This document shows, piece after piece, positions 1-6,487 of a DNA stretch of 10,857 nucleotides. Both the position numbers and the translations under genes were made by a program. Source of the DNA: an uncultured Ruminococcus sp. (GTDB lineage: Bacteria > Bacillota > Clostridia > Oscillospirales > Ruminococcaceae); assembly GCA_947177345.1 (NCBI GenBank), contig CAMWUB010000029.1, forward strand, positions 1-10,857, read 5' to 3'. A model generated the notes under the pieces. The model was not told where the DNA came from, made no database searches, and saw only the letters and a program-made list of their open reading frames with translations. Each line of letters opens with the position of its first letter. Position 1 is the first letter of the stretch.

Positions 1-2676
1 GCAAACGACATAACATTCACAGTAGAAAACGGCGTAATAACCGTAAGAAACGGTTTAGAACTCAGCAGACCAATAAGTCGTATCACAATGATTGATATAG
101 AAGAAGAAACAACTACATCTTCTGCTACAACAGTTGTAACTACTACTAAAGTTACAACAACTGAGGCTACAACAACAGAAGTTACAACAACAGAAGCTAC
201 AACAACAGAAGTTACAACGACTAAAGTTACAACAACAGAAGCTACAACAACAGAAACTACAACCACGACAACAAGAACTACAACAACAGAAACTACTACC
301 GAAACAACAACCACGACAACAAGAACTACAACAACAGAAACTACTACCGAGACAACAACTACAACAACAGAAACTACTACTGAGACAACAACCACGACAA
401 CAAGAACTACAACGACAGAGACTACTACAGAAACAACAACCACAACAACGGAAACTACAACAGAAGATACCACGACAGAATCTACTACTACCGAAACAAC
501 AAGAATTACAACAACAAAAACTACTGAAATGCCTATAACTGTTTCCAGAACACGTTCAACAACTTCAACAACAGAGGCAACCACAACAGAGACAACAACT
601 ACTGAAACAACCACAACAGAAACTACAACTACTACAGAAACTACAACAACAACTACTACTACAGAAACTACAACGACTACTACAACAACAGAAACTATAA
701 CTACCACCACTACAACACATATTATAAAAATAAGCAAACAGGACGTATGGGGTAAAGAAGTTACTGGTGCAAGACTTACACTTAAGTCAGAGGACGGAAC
801 AGTTAAATTCACAAGAGAAAATCACCCAAGTATCGGAACAGGTGAAGAATCTGATGAAATTACATGGATTTCCGGCATAAGACCTACAACAATAACAAAT
901 CTTCCGGATGGCAAGTACATTCTCGAAGAGACAGAAGTTCCGCATGGTTACAAGAAAGCTCAGAATGTCACATTTGAAATCAGAAACGGCAAATTAATCG
1001 GCACAGGCGAAACAGTCGTAATGGTTGACGAGACAGAATTAGAATTAAGTAAACAGTCGATAATTTCTACAAAAGAACTTCCGGGAGCAGTAATCGAAAT
1101 AACAGCAGTTGACGAAAATGGAAAGACTGTTGAATTTGATGCAAATGTCAAGTCTGAAAATGGTAACATTGTAGTAACTGACAATAAAATCACATGGACT
1201 TCTGGCGAAGAAGCTACAAAAATCAACAATTTACCTGATGGCAAGTATACAATGACAGAAATTACATCACCTGACGGCTATACAGTAAAGAAAGAATCTG
1301 TTGAATTTGAAATCAAGGACGGCAAACTTGTAAATAATAGTGAAAACAAGGTTGTAATGAAAGATGAAGATGCAGTTCTTTCAATCAGCAAAAAACACCT
1401 CGGTGGTGAAGAACTTGCAGGTGCAACTCTCACACTTACAGGTAAATCTGACGGAAAAGACATAATTTTCGACATAACAAAGGTTGAAATCGGCGGAAAT
1501 GCTGAACTTATCAGCAAGGAAAATTCAACAACACTCCAGTGGATTTCAGGCAATGCACCAACAAAAATCACAAATATCCCTGACGGTAACTATATACTTC
1601 ACGAAGTTGCAGCACCAGACGGATATTTAGTAGCAACAAATATAGCATTCACAGTTGAAAACGGCGTTGTAATAAAAGTAAACGGCAGACAACTCAATGA
1701 ATCTACAGACATCATCACAATGATTGACGAAGCTAAAGCTACAACTACAACGACTACCACAACAACAACAACTACTACTACCGAAACCACAACGACAACA
1801 ACTACTACAGAAACTACTACCACAACAACTACAACTACTACAACCACCACCACTACTACAACTACCACAACAACAACGACTACAACTACAACTACCACGA
1901 CCACAACAACTACTACAACTACTACAGAAGAAATAACAACTACAACAACTACAGGTGAGTTGGATTGGTGGGAAGGCTCAAGAACAAGAACTACTACAAA
2001 TGGTTCTGTATTACCTGGCACAGGAAATAATACTACAACTACTACTGTAACTACAGGAGAAGATACAACGACAACTACTACAGAAGAAACCACAACAACT
2101 ACCACCACGACAACAACTACCACCACAACTACTACTACTACAACCACTACTACTACTACAACCACAACTACAACCACGACTACCACCACCACAACAACTA
2201 CCACCACAACAACTACCACCACAACAACTACTACCACGACGACGACTACCACAACCACCACGACAACGACTACAACTACAATATTAACAAGTATCAGTGC
2301 CGGTGCTGAAACTACCACTACAACTACAACTGAAGAAACTACTACTGAAACTACTACAGAAGAAACCACAACTACAGAAGAAGAAACTTCAACAGAAACC
2401 ACAACTACAACAACAGGTACTGAAACAACAACCACTACAACAGGTTCTGAAACTACAACGACTACTACGAATACATCAGGAACAACGACATCAAGAACAA
2501 CTACAGCAAGAACAACTACAACTGCAAGAACCACAGCAAGAACGACTACTACTACAAAGAGTAACAGGTCAGCACCTCAGACAGGTGTAAAGGATATGAG
2601 TATGGTAATACTGCTCATGACACTTGCAACAGGTACAGCAATTGTAACACGTTCAAGAAAAGATGACGACAAGTAA
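1..2676 (+). CDS. Sortase-anchored threonine-rich CnaB/SpaA-type surface adhesin, 3' part (5'-truncated by window)
   Basis: The frame is open from base 1 (891 visible codons), so the ATG at 88 is internal. It lies in the end of a CnaB-like module whose last strand (ITMID) matches ITMID at 1714-1728. Visible order: the tail of one CnaB/SpaA-like module (1-105), a Thr/Glu/Arg linker (109-717), three CnaB-like modules (718-1032, 1033-1368, 1369-1734), a poly-Thr linker (1741-1962), an island with DWW and LPGTG (1960-2031), a second poly-Thr linker (2032-2280), a short hydrophobic island (ILTSISAGAE), a Thr/Glu/Arg stalk, then APQTG (2572-2586), a hydrophobic segment and an RSRKDDDK tail. This is a C-terminal cell-wall sorting signal with Ala in place of the usual Leu. 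CnaB modules normally carry Lys-Asn/Asp isopeptide bonds that stiffen surface stalks. The inferred role is an exported, peptidoglycan-linked adhesin or scaffold; its ligand is unknown. A strong terminator follows. The family call is solid; the ligand cannot be read from the sequence. Confidence 0.9.
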   Translation, partial: ANDITFTVENGVITVRNGLELSRPISRITMIDIEEETTTSSATTVVTTTKVTTTEATTTEVTTTEATTTEVTTTKVTTTEATTTETTTTTTRTTTTETTTETTTTTTRTTTTETTTETTTTTTETTTETTTTTTRTTTTETTTETTTTTTETTTEDTTTESTTTETTRITTTKTTEMPITVSRTRSTTSTTEATTTETTTTETTTTETTTTTETTTTTTTTETTTTTTTTETITTTTTTHIIKISKQDVWGKEVTGARLTLKSEDGTVKFTRENHPSIGTGEESDEITWISGIRPTTITNLPDGKYILEETEVPHGYKKAQNVTFEIRNGKLIGTGETVVMVDETELELSKQSIISTKELPGAVIEITAVDENGKTVEFDANVKSENGNIVVTDNKITWTSGEEATKINNLPDGKYTMTEITSPDGYTVKKESVEFEIKDGKLVNNSENKVVMKDEDAVLSISKKHLGGEELAGATLTLTGKSDGKDIIFDITKVEIGGNAELISKENSTTLQWISGNAPTKITNIPDGNYILHEVAAPDGYLVATNIAFTVENGVVIKVNGRQLNESTDIITMIDEAKATTTTTTTTTTTTTTETTTTTTTTETTTTTTTTTTTTTTTTTTTTTTTTTTTTTTTTTTTTTTEEITTTTTTGELDWWEGSRTRTTTNGSVLPGTGNNTTTTTVTTGEDTTTTTTEETTTTTTTTTTTTTTTTTTTTTTTTTTTTTTTTTTTTTTTTTTTTTTTTTTTTTTTTTTTTTTTTILTSISAGAETTTTTTTEETTTETTTEETTTTEEETSTETTTTTTGTETTTTTTGSETTTTTTNTSGTTTSRTTTARTTTTARTTARTTTTTKSNRSAPQTGVKDMSMVILLMTLATGTAIVTRSRKDDDK
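109..717 (+). repeat. Thr-rich linker with TTTE/TTTR periodicity
   Basis: This in-frame linker is dominated by Thr codons interrupted by Glu, Val, Ala and Arg. Between about 261 and 470 a 48-base unit (16 codons, pattern R-T4-E-T3-E-T6) repeats. The string starting aaccacgacaacaag begins at 261 and 309 (48 apart) and again at 390 (81 apart, because of an extra E-T3-E-T6 segment). It encodes an extended, possibly glycosylated linker between CnaB-like modules. Confidence 0.85.
718..1734 (+). repeat. Three tandem CnaB/SpaA-like modules within the adhesin
   Basis: The modules at 718-1032, 1033-1368 and 1369-1734 share a Lys in the first strand (ISKQ, LSKQ, ISKK), a W-x-S-G signature before T-x-I-x-N-[LI]-P-D-G-[KN]-Y, a Glu four residues after that Tyr followed by x3-P-x-G-Y, and a final strand ending M-[VKI]-D-E. 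Lys, Glu and Asp are at the positions expected for an intramolecular isopeptide bond in CnaB folds. The copies have diverged in sequence, so they are old duplications. Confidence 0.8.
1741..1962 (+). repeat. Poly-threonine linker 1 (includes a 38-Thr run)
   Basis: There are 14 Thr codons, Glu, 8 Thr, Glu, then 38 uninterrupted Thr codons (1813-1926), followed by EEI and six Thr. All four Thr codons are mixed. Confidence 0.9.
2032..2280 (+). repeat. Poly-threonine linker 2 (includes a 64-Thr run)
   Basis: Bases 2089-2280 encode 64 consecutive threonines. A hand count gives 19 ACC, 19 ACA, 19 ACT and 7 ACG, so it is a homopolymer in protein but not a simple trinucleotide microsatellite in DNA. 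Confidence 0.9.
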
Positions 2677-2684
2677 TTAAAATT

Positions 2685-2717
2685 AATCCCTCTCACTTCG
2701 GTGAGGGGGATTTTTTT
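2685..2717 (+). terminator. Rho-independent terminator of the adhesin gene
   Basis: A 12-bp stem with one G-U wobble (arms 2685-2696 and 2701-2712) is closed by a TTCG tetraloop and runs into seven Ts. It starts 9 bases after the adhesin stop codon. Confidence 0.95.
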
Positions 2718-2738
2718 GTAAAATATTCATAAAACAGG

Positions 2739-2767
2739 TTGAAATCCGGTAAAAAATGTGATATAAT
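2739..2767 (+). promoter_or_regulatory. Sigma-A-type promoter for the nucleoside kinase
   Basis: TTGAAA (2739-2744), a 17-base spacer and TATAAT (2762-2767), with an extended -10 TG at 2759-2760. It lies between the adhesin terminator and the kinase start, so the kinase is its own transcription unit. Confidence 0.85.
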
Positions 2768-2806
2768 TATAACACTATAATTTGTATACAAGGGGGAAAA
2801 TATTGA

Positions 2807-3724
2807 ATGAATATCGAGGTAACAAGAATAAACGACGGAATAAGAATTAATCCTGAAAAATATGTCAGTCTTGCTAACGAAGATTATATTTACAGGCTCA
2901 GAAAAATAGTCAATGATATTATACTTCACCAGAAAGAACGTCCGGTAATAGTACTTTCAGGACCGTCAGGGTCAGGAAAGACTACAACAGCACTTACAAT
3001 CGGAAAACTTCTGACAGAAGCCGGACATTGTACGCATACAATTTCAATGGATAATTATTTCTGTTCGCTGACGGACGAGGAAAAAGAACTTTCAACTCTC
3101 GGCTTAATAGATTTGGAATCACCTTCGAGAGTGGACAATAAATTACTTAACGAACATATCGAGATGCTTGAAAATGGTATGGCTATAGAAATTCCGGAAT
3201 ATAATTTCGGAACTTCCAGACGTGAAGCGAAAGGAAAACCATTCAGACGGAATCACGGTGAACTTGTAATATTTGAGGGAATACACGCACTGAATCCTGA
3301 AGTAATAACTGTACCAGACGAAAAAATCTGTAAAATTTACGTCAGTGTACGGACACGTGTGACGTGTGGTGATATAATACTGCATCCGTCGAAAATACGC
3401 CTTATGCGACGTATGATACGTGACAGAAATTTCAGAGAACGTACGCTTCGTGATACAATGAATATGTTTGAAAGTGTGGAACAGGGTGAGAATAAATATA
3501 TAATGCCGTTCAAATACCGTTCGGATTATGATGTTGATACATTTTTACCGTATGAACTCAGCTTGTATCGAGATACTCTTCTTTATAGTCTGCATGAAAT
3601 GAACGATGTTCCGAAACTCGCCGATATAACAGAAGTTATGGAAAATCTTCTTCCTATAGCAGAAACAGCAGTCCCACCGGATTCAATGGTAAGGGAGTTT
3701 ATAGGAAATGGTGAATTTAATTAA
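2807..3724 (+). CDS. Nucleoside kinase, uridine kinase/phosphoribulokinase family
   Basis: A 305-residue cytoplasmic P-loop kinase that probably phosphorylates a nucleoside such as uridine or cytidine with ATP or GTP in pyrimidine salvage. Walker A is GPSGSGKTT (residues 52-60). SMDNYF (80-85) supplies the Asp expected near the nucleoside site. Further family marks are PEYNF, FEGIHALNP, the Arg-rich RLMRRMIRDR lid, SVEQGE, and a C-terminal VPPDSMVREFIG that matches the end of clostridial nucleoside kinases. Many of those are about 550 residues with an N-terminal TGS/ThrRS-like part; this one has only about 45 residues before the P-loop and lacks it. AGGGGG (2791-2796) sits 10 bases before the ATG. 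The exact substrate cannot be decided from sequence. Its stop overlaps the stop of gpr on the other strand. Confidence 0.85.
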   Translation: MNIEVTRINDGIRINPEKYVSLANEDYIYRLRKIVNDIILHQKERPVIVLSGPSGSGKTTTALTIGKLLTEAGHCTHTISMDNYFCSLTDEEKELSTLGLIDLESPSRVDNKLLNEHIEMLENGMAIEIPEYNFGTSRREAKGKPFRRNHGELVIFEGIHALNPEVITVPDEKICKIYVSVRTRVTCGDIILHPSKIRLMRRMIRDRNFRERTLRDTMNMFESVEQGENKYIMPFKYRSDYDVDTFLPYELSLYRDTLLYSLHEMNDVPKLADITEVMENLLPIAETAVPPDSMVREFIGNGEFN

Positions 3725-4563
3725 AATAAGGCTTTCACGTCCTCGATAGTCAGCGTAGGTTGTAAAGCGAGATTAATTCCGTATGCGATTAGTTGTGCGG
3801 AACGTTCAATAAGCCTGTCAATTTCACGGGAAGTAACCATCATATCGGGGAAGTTATCCGGTTCACGACCAGTTGCATTTCTTATTATGGTGTGGGTATC
3901 AATTACTGTCGGAACGCCTATAGCAATAACCGGAATACCGATAATTTTTTCAGAAAGTTCTTTCCGAGTATTTGCGACACCGCTTCCGGGAGATATACCG
4001 GAATCTGAAATCTGTATAGTAGTTCCGAGACGGTTTACATCTGAACAGGCGAGAGCATCAACTGCAATAATTCCTGCTGGTTTTATCTGACGGCATATCG
4101 CCTGAATTATTTCAGCGGATTCTATGCCGGTTTGTCCGAGAACTCCACCGGCAAAAGTGCTTACACGTCTTAGAGATTTAAGAAAATTATCAGAATCATT
4201 TTCGAGTTCATTTTCAAGATGACGTGTAGCAAGAATTTTTGCTGAAACCATAGCCCCCAGAGCGTCAGGTGTTATATCTCTGTTTCCGAGACCTACAACA
4301 AGTATATCACCTTCGGGAATAAAATTTTTTATTTCTGCTGAAAGTTCCGTAATCATTTTTTCGTAATCGTCCGAAAAGACAGCTAAATCATTACCTTCAA
4401 GAGTAACATAACGTCCTTTAGACTTTCCAAGAGTATCAATATAACTGTCATCATCAAGAATAATTTCAGTTACGGAAAAAATTCCCTTGCGATTGTTTAT
4501 GTGTACGTTTCCGGCAGAGTTTTCCGGAAATCTTTCAATAGCGAGGTCAGTACGATTATTCAT
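3721..4563 (-). CDS. gpr: GPR germination endopeptidase (spore protease), compact form
   Basis: GPR degrades small acid-soluble spore proteins during germination, releasing amino acids and freeing spore DNA. From the ATG at 4563 it is 280 residues: RTDLA (4-8), GRYVTLEG (50-57), LVVGLGNRDITPDALG (88-103), TGIESAEII (145-153), IIAVDAL (165-171), TTIQISDSGISPGSGV (181-196), PVIAIGVPTVID (211-222). Asp100 and Asp169 align by context with the two Asp residues reported as essential in Bacillus megaterium GPR (127 and 193). Start choice: AGAAAGGA lies 7 bases before ATG 4563; a longer in-frame TTG at 4587 has no such site. The protein is short for the family: about 65 residues present in Bacillus GPR between the TVID region and the final MVT-x-x-EID helix are absent, and only three residues precede RTDLA. 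It is divergent from rpsT, a common neighbour, but spoIIP is not adjacent. I saw no convincing sigma-G or sigma-F promoter. Confidence 0.93.
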   Translation of the reverse strand: MNNRTDLAIERFPENSAGNVHINNRKGIFSVTEIILDDDSYIDTLGKSKGRYVTLEGNDLAVFSDDYEKMITELSAEIKNFIPEGDILVVGLGNRDITPDALGAMVSAKILATRHLENELENDSDNFLKSLRRVSTFAGGVLGQTGIESAEIIQAICRQIKPAGIIAVDALACSDVNRLGTTIQISDSGISPGSGVANTRKELSEKIIGIPVIAIGVPTVIDTHTIIRNATGREPDNFPDMMVTSREIDRLIERSAQLIAYGINLALQPTLTIEDVKALF

Positions 4564-4638
4564 AAAAAAATCCTTTCTGTTGTGCAAAATGCTCTAAATT
4601 TTCTGAAAAATTTTGTAATATTATTTCAGTTTTGCCTA

Positions 4639-4667
4639 TTGCAAAATCGGTAAAAAGATGCTATAAT
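4639..4667 (+). promoter_or_regulatory. Sigma-A-type promoter for rpsT
   Basis: TTGCAA (4639-4644), a 17-base spacer and TATAAT (4662-4667), with an extended -10 TG at 4659-4660. A perfect inverted repeat TTTTGC-CTATT-GCAAAA (4630-4646) covers the -35. Confidence 0.85.
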
Positions 4668-4687
4668 AATAAATGTCTCAGTATGAT

Positions 4688-4767
4688 GGGTGTGCGTTGC
4701 ACCTGTCGGAGTACGTGTTTGTAATACGTGCTTATTATCTGTAATATGCGGATATTTATTCAGTCCG
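4688..4767 (+). promoter_or_regulatory. Structured 5' leader of rpsT
   Basis: About 110 bases separate the predicted transcription start from the S20 start codon. Three hairpins can be drawn: 4688-4693 with 4699-4704 (6 bp with G-U pairs); 4709-4717 with 4725-4733 (9 bp with three G-U pairs, 7-base loop); and a weak 4-bp CGGA/TCCG stem at 4749-4767 just before the ribosome binding site. Ribosomal protein leaders often bind their own product, but I recognise no known motif here. Confidence 0.45.
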
Positions 4768-4785
4768 TCAAGGAGGTGTAACGAA

Positions 4786-5019
4786 ATGCCAAACATTAAA
4801 TCTGCTAAGAAGAGAGTCAAGGTTAATGCAACCAAGGCTGCCGCTAATAAAGCAAGAAAGTCAAATCTTAAGACTATCCTTAAAAAAGCTGATGATGCTG
4901 AATCAATCAAGGTAGCTATCAAGAGAGTTGACCAGGCTTGTGCAAAAGGTCTCATGCACAAGAACAAGGCTGCAAGAAAGAAGTCACAGCTTGCTAAGAA
5001 ACTCAATACTATAGCATAA
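4786..5019 (+). CDS. rpsT: 30S ribosomal protein S20
   Basis: A 77-residue, strongly basic helical protein that binds 16S rRNA in the small subunit. It starts MPNIKSAKKRV, the S20 N-terminal signature, and carries NKARKSNLKT, a helical core and HKNKAARKKSQLAKKLN near the end. It is somewhat shorter than the usual 85-90 residues. The start is fixed by AAGGAGGTG (4770-4778) eight bases before ATG 4786; an in-frame ATG at 4690 would add 32 residues unlike S20 and would lie in the leader. Lys/Ala-rich codon use fits high expression. It is a single-gene unit with its own promoter and terminator. Confidence 0.97.
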   Translation: MPNIKSAKKRVKVNATKAAANKARKSNLKTILKKADDAESIKVAIKRVDQACAKGLMHKNKAARKKSQLAKKLNTIA

Positions 5020-5038
5020 TCTTTAACGATAAAAAATG

Positions 5039-5078
5039 AAATCCCTGTTGACAACTCACGGTCAGCAGGGATTTTTTT
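5039..5078. terminator. Rho-independent terminator after rpsT, probably bidirectional
   Basis: A 14-bp stem with one G-U wobble (arms 5039-5052 and 5061-5074), an 8-base loop, and a T tract to 5078 on the plus strand. On the minus strand the stem is followed by a T-rich stretch (complement of 5031-5036), so it can also stop transcription from the convergent peptidase gene ending at 5081. Confidence 0.93.
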
Positions 5079-5080
5079 AA

Positions 5081-6175
5081 TTATTCAGTTTCAACGGATT
5101 CTTCAGAAATGGATTCCGTAATATCTTCGGAAATATTTTCTGTAGTAATTTCCGGTTCAGGTTCCTGATTCTTGTATACAGTTACAATGAAACCGTTAAC
5201 ATTAGTGCCGAAAACTTCAAATTTCTGTCCGGTGGGTACGGGAATAGTAGTAGTTTCAGAATCGTCGTCTGAGAGGACAAAATAAATTTCATATTCATTG
5301 CCGAGGTCATCGGAAAATTCAAGATGTTTTTGAGCCTGATAGTAATATTGAGTTATTACCATATTTATATATTCTTCAAGACATAAATCATTTTTTGTCA
5401 TGTAGTAGGCGTGCGGAACGCCGACATATCTGAAGTGCCATGGTTCGTACTGAATTTTGGTAATCTGTTCTTTACCTTCGGGGTATCGTATCACGAAACC
5501 ATATTTATAACAGTTATCGGTAAACCATGAGTATTCACCCTCACCCTGATAGTCATAATCGGGATATGTTGTGAAATCGAATGCCAGACCTGTTTCATGT
5601 TCGCTGTAACCGGCTTTAGCTACTCTTGTTGATTCTTCCGCACCTGTTTCAAGTAAATCATCATCATAAAGTTTCTGCTGAAATTCAGTAGAACGATAAC
5701 CACCATAAATAAGTATATTTGATAACCCTGTAGCATCATAGAAATCAAAAATCATACTTGCCATAGGTTCATAGACCTTATCGACGATAAGCATTTTATC
5801 TGATTCGTCAGGGTCGACGGCACTGAAAAGAGTACGCCCCTCTTCCTGATTGCGTTCCGTTATGCTGACAAGATTTTCATTACCGCCTAAATATTTGTAA
5901 TTATCATTTACAAGAATCAAATCGCCGTAAAATTTATCTTTGGTCGGGACGTTATAAGTTTCGTATATAACCTTGTCGGGTTCGGGTTCTGTAGGTGCTT
6001 GTGTAGCCGGTTCGGGTTCTGCGTAATACTGTGAATGTCCCACTGTTTCGGAACGGTCAGTAACACCTTTGATAAGATATCCGCCTGCTCCTATTATTGA
6101 TATACTCAGAAGTATTTCAAATAAAGTTTTAGTTCTGCGGATGCTTTTTTCTCTGTTAACCTGTTTTTTAGACAT
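5081..6175 (-). CDS. Membrane-anchored M15/VanY-type D-Ala-D-Ala carboxypeptidase
   Basis: A 364-residue extracytoplasmic zinc peptidase, probably trimming D-Ala from peptidoglycan stem peptides. A basic N-terminus is followed by one hydrophobic segment (about residues 17-35, signal anchor), then a Pro/Glu/Thr linker. The catalytic domain shows YGGYRS (157-162), SEHETGLAFD (191-200) and EPWHFRYVG (244-252). His193, Asp200 and His247 are the expected zinc ligands and Glu244 the expected general base of the VanY family. A C-terminal extension of roughly 80 residues ends in an acidic Glu/Ser/Thr tail of unknown use. Start choice: GGAG (complement of 6182-6185) is 6 bases before ATG 6175; a TTG at 6187 overlaps that site and is unlikely. 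There is no vanS/vanR or vanX nearby, so this looks like wall maintenance rather than glycopeptide resistance. Confidence 0.88.
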   Translation of the reverse strand: MSKKQVNREKSIRRTKTLFEILLSISIIGAGGYLIKGVTDRSETVGHSQYYAEPEPATQAPTEPEPDKVIYETYNVPTKDKFYGDLILVNDNYKYLGGNENLVSITERNQEEGRTLFSAVDPDESDKMLIVDKVYEPMASMIFDFYDATGLSNILIYGGYRSTEFQQKLYDDDLLETGAEESTRVAKAGYSEHETGLAFDFTTYPDYDYQGEGEYSWFTDNCYKYGFVIRYPEGKEQITKIQYEPWHFRYVGVPHAYYMTKNDLCLEEYINMVITQYYYQAQKHLEFSDDLGNEYEIYFVLSDDDSETTTIPVPTGQKFEVFGTNVNGFIVTVYKNQEPEPEITTENISEDITESISEESVETE

Positions 6176-6213
6176 ATCAAACTCCAATCTGCCATATTAA
6201 TACGTGGCGGTGT

Positions 6214-6228
6214 CCGGTATAAAACCGG
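6214..6228 (-). promoter_or_regulatory. Leader hairpin or operator before the VanY-type gene
   Basis: Perfect inverted repeat CCGGT-TTTAT-ACCGG (minus-strand reading), about 39 bases before the start codon and inside the predicted leader. It could be an operator or an RNA hairpin. It is not followed by a T tract. Confidence 0.35.
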
Positions 6229-6267
6229 CGAATAATTTTCTTATGTTCCGGAATTGTTTTTATTTAT

Positions 6268-6276
6268 ATTATATCA
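6268..6276 (-). promoter_or_regulatory. Possible extended -10 promoter for the VanY-type gene
   Basis: On the minus strand TGATATAAT is an exact extended -10 (TGnTATAAT). No good -35 hexamer is seen 16-18 bases upstream, so this rests on the -10 alone. It would give a leader of about 85 bases. Confidence 0.5.
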
Positions 6277-6425
6277 TACTTGGAAACAAAAAAACAGACT
6301 TTATTGTATATATTTGTAAAAATGCTGTATTTTCGGACTGATAACCGCTGTAAATTGTAGTTTCTTACAAAAAGAAATATTTGCTTTTAATTGAATATAT
6401 TATTTTATAATTTCAGAAAAAACTA

Positions 6426-6454
6426 TTGAAATAAATTTCTGTAAATGTTATAAT
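6426..6454 (+). promoter_or_regulatory. Sigma-A-type promoter for the zinc-ribbon gene
   Basis: TTGAAA (6426-6431), a 17-base spacer and TATAAT (6449-6454), with TG at 6446-6447 forming an extended -10. The start codon is 34 bases further on. Confidence 0.85.
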
Positions 6455-6487
6455 AAAAGAAGATATTGTATCAGGGAGGAATTTTTT

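Larger units (their letters stand above)
6176..6487. other. 312-base divergent intergenic region
   Basis: It separates the VanY-type gene from the zinc-ribbon gene. It holds a possible minus-strand promoter (6268-6276), a leader hairpin (6214-6228), the palindrome TTCCGGAA (6246-6253), a small hairpin TTGTA-GTTTCT-TACAA (6355-6370), and the plus-strand promoter at 6426-6454. I found no ORF with a plausible start in it. Confidence 0.7.

Noticed and set aside
109..717. Possible CRISPR array
   Set aside because: The repeats are in-frame coding triplet patterns with no constant repeat/unique spacer structure and no cas genes.
1599..2534. Minus-strand open frame of about 311 codons, nearly all valine
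   Set aside because: It is the reverse complement of the ACN threonine runs (NGT = Val and similar). It has no ribosome binding site and its length comes only from the lack of stops in the repeat.
1724..2590. Plus-strand frames rich in Leu and Gln (about 1724-1936 and 2297-2590)
   Set aside because: Out-of-frame readings of the same Thr/Glu codons in the adhesin gene.
4690..4785. Upstream in-frame ATG for rpsT adding 32 residues
   Set aside because: The added residues do not resemble S20, and a strong Shine-Dalgarno immediately precedes ATG 4786. The 4690 ATG lies in the leader hairpins.
4588..4785. Sigma-G or sigma-F promoter for gpr
   Set aside because: Sequences such as GCAATA and AATATTA on the minus strand only partly resemble the consensus and the spacing is not convincing.
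5081..6175. Glycopeptide resistance gene (vanY of a van cluster)
   Set aside because: No vanR/S, vanH, ligase or vanX is nearby. M15 carboxypeptidases of this type are common in ordinary wall metabolism.
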